DNA from: CAYYGL01 sp964471235
GTDB taxonomy: Bacteria > Calditrichota > Calditrichia > RBG-13-44-9 > J075
Assembly: GCA_964471235.1 (NCBI GenBank)
Contig: CAYYGL010000110.1
Span: 1 to 16,313 of the forward strand
DNA length: 16,313 nucleotides
Reading direction: 5' to 3'
Shown: positions 15,239-16,313 of the stretch, piece after piece
Numbering within the stretch: the first letter of the stretch is position 1
Layout of the letters: each line of letters begins with the position of its first letter
The notes under the pieces: model-generated
Seen by the model: the letters and a program-made list of their open reading frames with translations, nothing else
Told to the model about the DNA's origin: nothing
The model's database searches: none
Position numbers and translations under genes: made by a program

Positions 15239-15481
15239 ATGAAGGAAATAAAAGACTGGAAAAAAGTCGGTCCCCTTCCCAGTATTCTCTATGCAGAGAT
15301 GGTGGGAGAAGTGCTGAAAGAAAAAGGAGTGCCCTTCCACCTCTCCCAGGATTGGTTTACCTCTGCCTATGGCATACACGGGGCTTCCGCCGTCGGGAAT
15401 TTTGCCTACATCTTTGTGCCTTCCGAATTTTACCAGGAAGTTCAGGAGATCATCAAAGGGATGTTTAACCAGGATGTGTGA
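15239..15481 (+). CDS. DUF2007-like putative signal-transducing protein
   Basis: An 80-residue soluble protein. The layout fits DUF2007: a helix with small residues (ILYAEMVGEVLKEKGVPFH), a variable loop (LSQDWFTSAYGIHG), then a strand with VPSEF and a terminal helix (EVQEIIKGMF). DUF2007 proteins are small ferredoxin-like folds of unknown action, often near regulators or enzymes. The start has GAAGG 7 nt upstream and lies 17 nt after the PII-like stop, so the three genes from 14413 are probably one operon. No enzyme or transporter is part of the group. The family call is moderate, since the domain is short and variable. Confidence 0.7.
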   Translation: MKEIKDWKKVGPLPSILYAEMVGEVLKEKGVPFHLSQDWFTSAYGIHGASAVGNFAYIFVPSEFYQEVQEIIKGMFNQDV

Positions 15482-15848
15482 ACTTAGCCCACTTTCCGTT
15501 CCGGTAAATCCTCTCCTGAATGCCCGGGCACCCTTTTTTTAGCCATTCCAAAAATCTTCTCTTGAATTTTTGCTCCAACTCCTGTATCTTCTTCCATCAA
15601 AATTACATTGTTCGCGGTTACTGGGTAAAGTGTGCGGAAGATTCCTGCCCTGCACAGCGTCCTGTAATAAAAATCAGGGTCACGTTGGAGCAGCCGGTGG
15701 AATACCTCATCCGGCAAGTGGATGTCATCATGAACTCCCCGGTGCGGGTATCTTCATTATCGTTTTCGATGCCGTACTGCTCGGTAAAAGTGACGATCGT
15801 TTTCAAATTCTCGTATCCGTGAATCGATTAAATGGAAAGGAGTATCTT
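15482..15848. other. 367-nt gap without a confidently called gene
   Basis: Lies between the DUF2007-like gene and the DUF3857 gene, both on the plus strand. A 10-nt palindrome TGCCCGGGCA (15521-15530) precedes seven T at 15534-15540, a poor terminator because the hairpin would have only three pairs. A minus-strand frame (15717-15484, TTG start) and a plus-strand frame (15520-15822) cross it. Neither has a ribosome site or a known family. Confidence 0.5.
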
Positions 15849-16313
15849 ATGGAACGATTCCGCCGGGGTAAATTGCTGATGACTTTCTGTTGGGTGGTGT
15901 TGGGGATAGCCGTATTCGCCCGGGGAGGCAAGGCACAAACCGAAAAGTTCGGTAAAGTCTCCAAAGCGGAATTGGAGATGACGTCTATTCCGGAAGCCCC
16001 CGATGCCGGTGCGGTTTACTTGTTTGACATCGGTGATATGAAAATCACCGGCGACTTTGTTTTAAATCTGGAGCGGAAGGTTCGGATAAAAATTTTAACT
16101 GAAGAAGGGAAAGAAAGTGCTAATATTCGAATTCCCTATTGGCATGAGGATAAGATTCGGGGCATAAAAGCCCATACGATTCTGCCGAATGGGAAGAAAA
16201 TCAAGTTGAATAAGAAAGAAATTTTTGAAGAGAAAGTAAAAAATACCAAATTTAAAGTCTTTACCATCCCGGGGGTGGAAGGGACTGCCAAAAGAAAACA
16301 GGAGAAAAAATTA
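15849..16313 (+). CDS. DUF3857 domain protein (3' partial)
   Basis: Start of an exported protein; 155 codons are visible and the frame is open at the right edge. A hydrophobic segment after RFRRGK (about residues 9-24, to ARGGKA) looks like a signal peptide. The DUF3857 pattern follows: APDAGAVYLFDIGD, then RKVRIKILTEEGKE, ANIRIPYW, IKAHTILPNGKKIKL and FKVFTIPGVE. In this family a transglutaminase-like domain usually comes next, outside the window; its substrate is unknown. The start is well supported by AAAGGAG (15836-15842), 6 nt upstream. The last 11 visible residues (TAKRKQEKKL and neighbours) do not match the usual continuation after PGVE, which is normally a hydrophobic IEY-containing strand. 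This may be real divergence or a sequence artefact at the edge. Confidence 0.88.
   Translation, partial: MERFRRGKLLMTFCWVVLGIAVFARGGKAQTEKFGKVSKAELEMTSIPEAPDAGAVYLFDIGDMKITGDFVLNLERKVRIKILTEEGKESANIRIPYWHEDKIRGIKAHTILPNGKKIKLNKKEIFEEKVKNTKFKVFTIPGVEGTAKRKQEKKL

Noticed and set aside
15521..15540. Terminator after the DUF2007-like gene
   Set aside because: The palindrome TGCCCGGGCA has no room for a loop, leaving a three-pair stem. The T tract alone is not enough.
1..16313. tRNA, rRNA, CRISPR array, transposase, toxin-antitoxin pair or phage genes
   Set aside because: I looked for T-arm motifs, regularly spaced direct repeats, and typical mobile-element or toxin motifs, and saw none that could be supported.

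Overview
The window looks like a chromosomal piece from an uncultured or little-studied member of the FCB superphylum (Calditrichota, KSB1 or a similar lineage). Three large predicted surface proteins end in the NYPNPFNP-type sorting domain of the type IX secretion system (T9SS). Many genes carry strong Shine-Dalgarno sites (AGGAGG or AAGGAG), which argues against a typical Bacteroidota genome, where such sites are rare. No RNA gene, CRISPR array, transposase or replication origin was found. Taxonomy is inferred from protein style only.

Left part (1-9161, plus strand). A very large gene enters from the left edge and ends at 7090. It encodes a mosaic extracellular protein: a six-Asp-box sialidase-like propeller, then three copies of one Ig-like/BACON-like module. 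Each copy is split at the same point by a different inserted domain (jelly-roll-like, beta-propeller-like, GATase-like). Two duplicated modules and a T9SS tail follow. A strong hairpin terminator comes next, then a sigma70-like promoter and a second T9SS cargo gene (7293-9161).

Middle part (9284-13579, minus strand). Three genes are read leftwards: an outer-membrane beta-barrel protein (13579-12305), a ComF-type phosphoribosyltransferase (11838-11110), and a T9SS-tailed beta-helix protein whose start is best placed at 10945. The gap between the first two holds a perfect stem-loop palindrome that resembles a dispersed REP-like family.

Right part (13974-16313, plus strand). A small CxC protein has an inverted repeat just upstream. 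Next comes a compact group of three small regulator-like proteins: a PTS EIIA-type protein with its phosphorylatable His, a divergent PII-like protein overlapping it by 4 nt, and a DUF2007-like protein. The window ends inside a DUF3857 gene whose last visible residues depart from the family pattern.

The left and middle parts mostly supply the cell surface and exterior. The right part is cytoplasmic signalling of unknown target. The two observations judged most worth following are the thrice-repeated split-domain architecture and the EIIA/PII-like/DUF2007 cluster.
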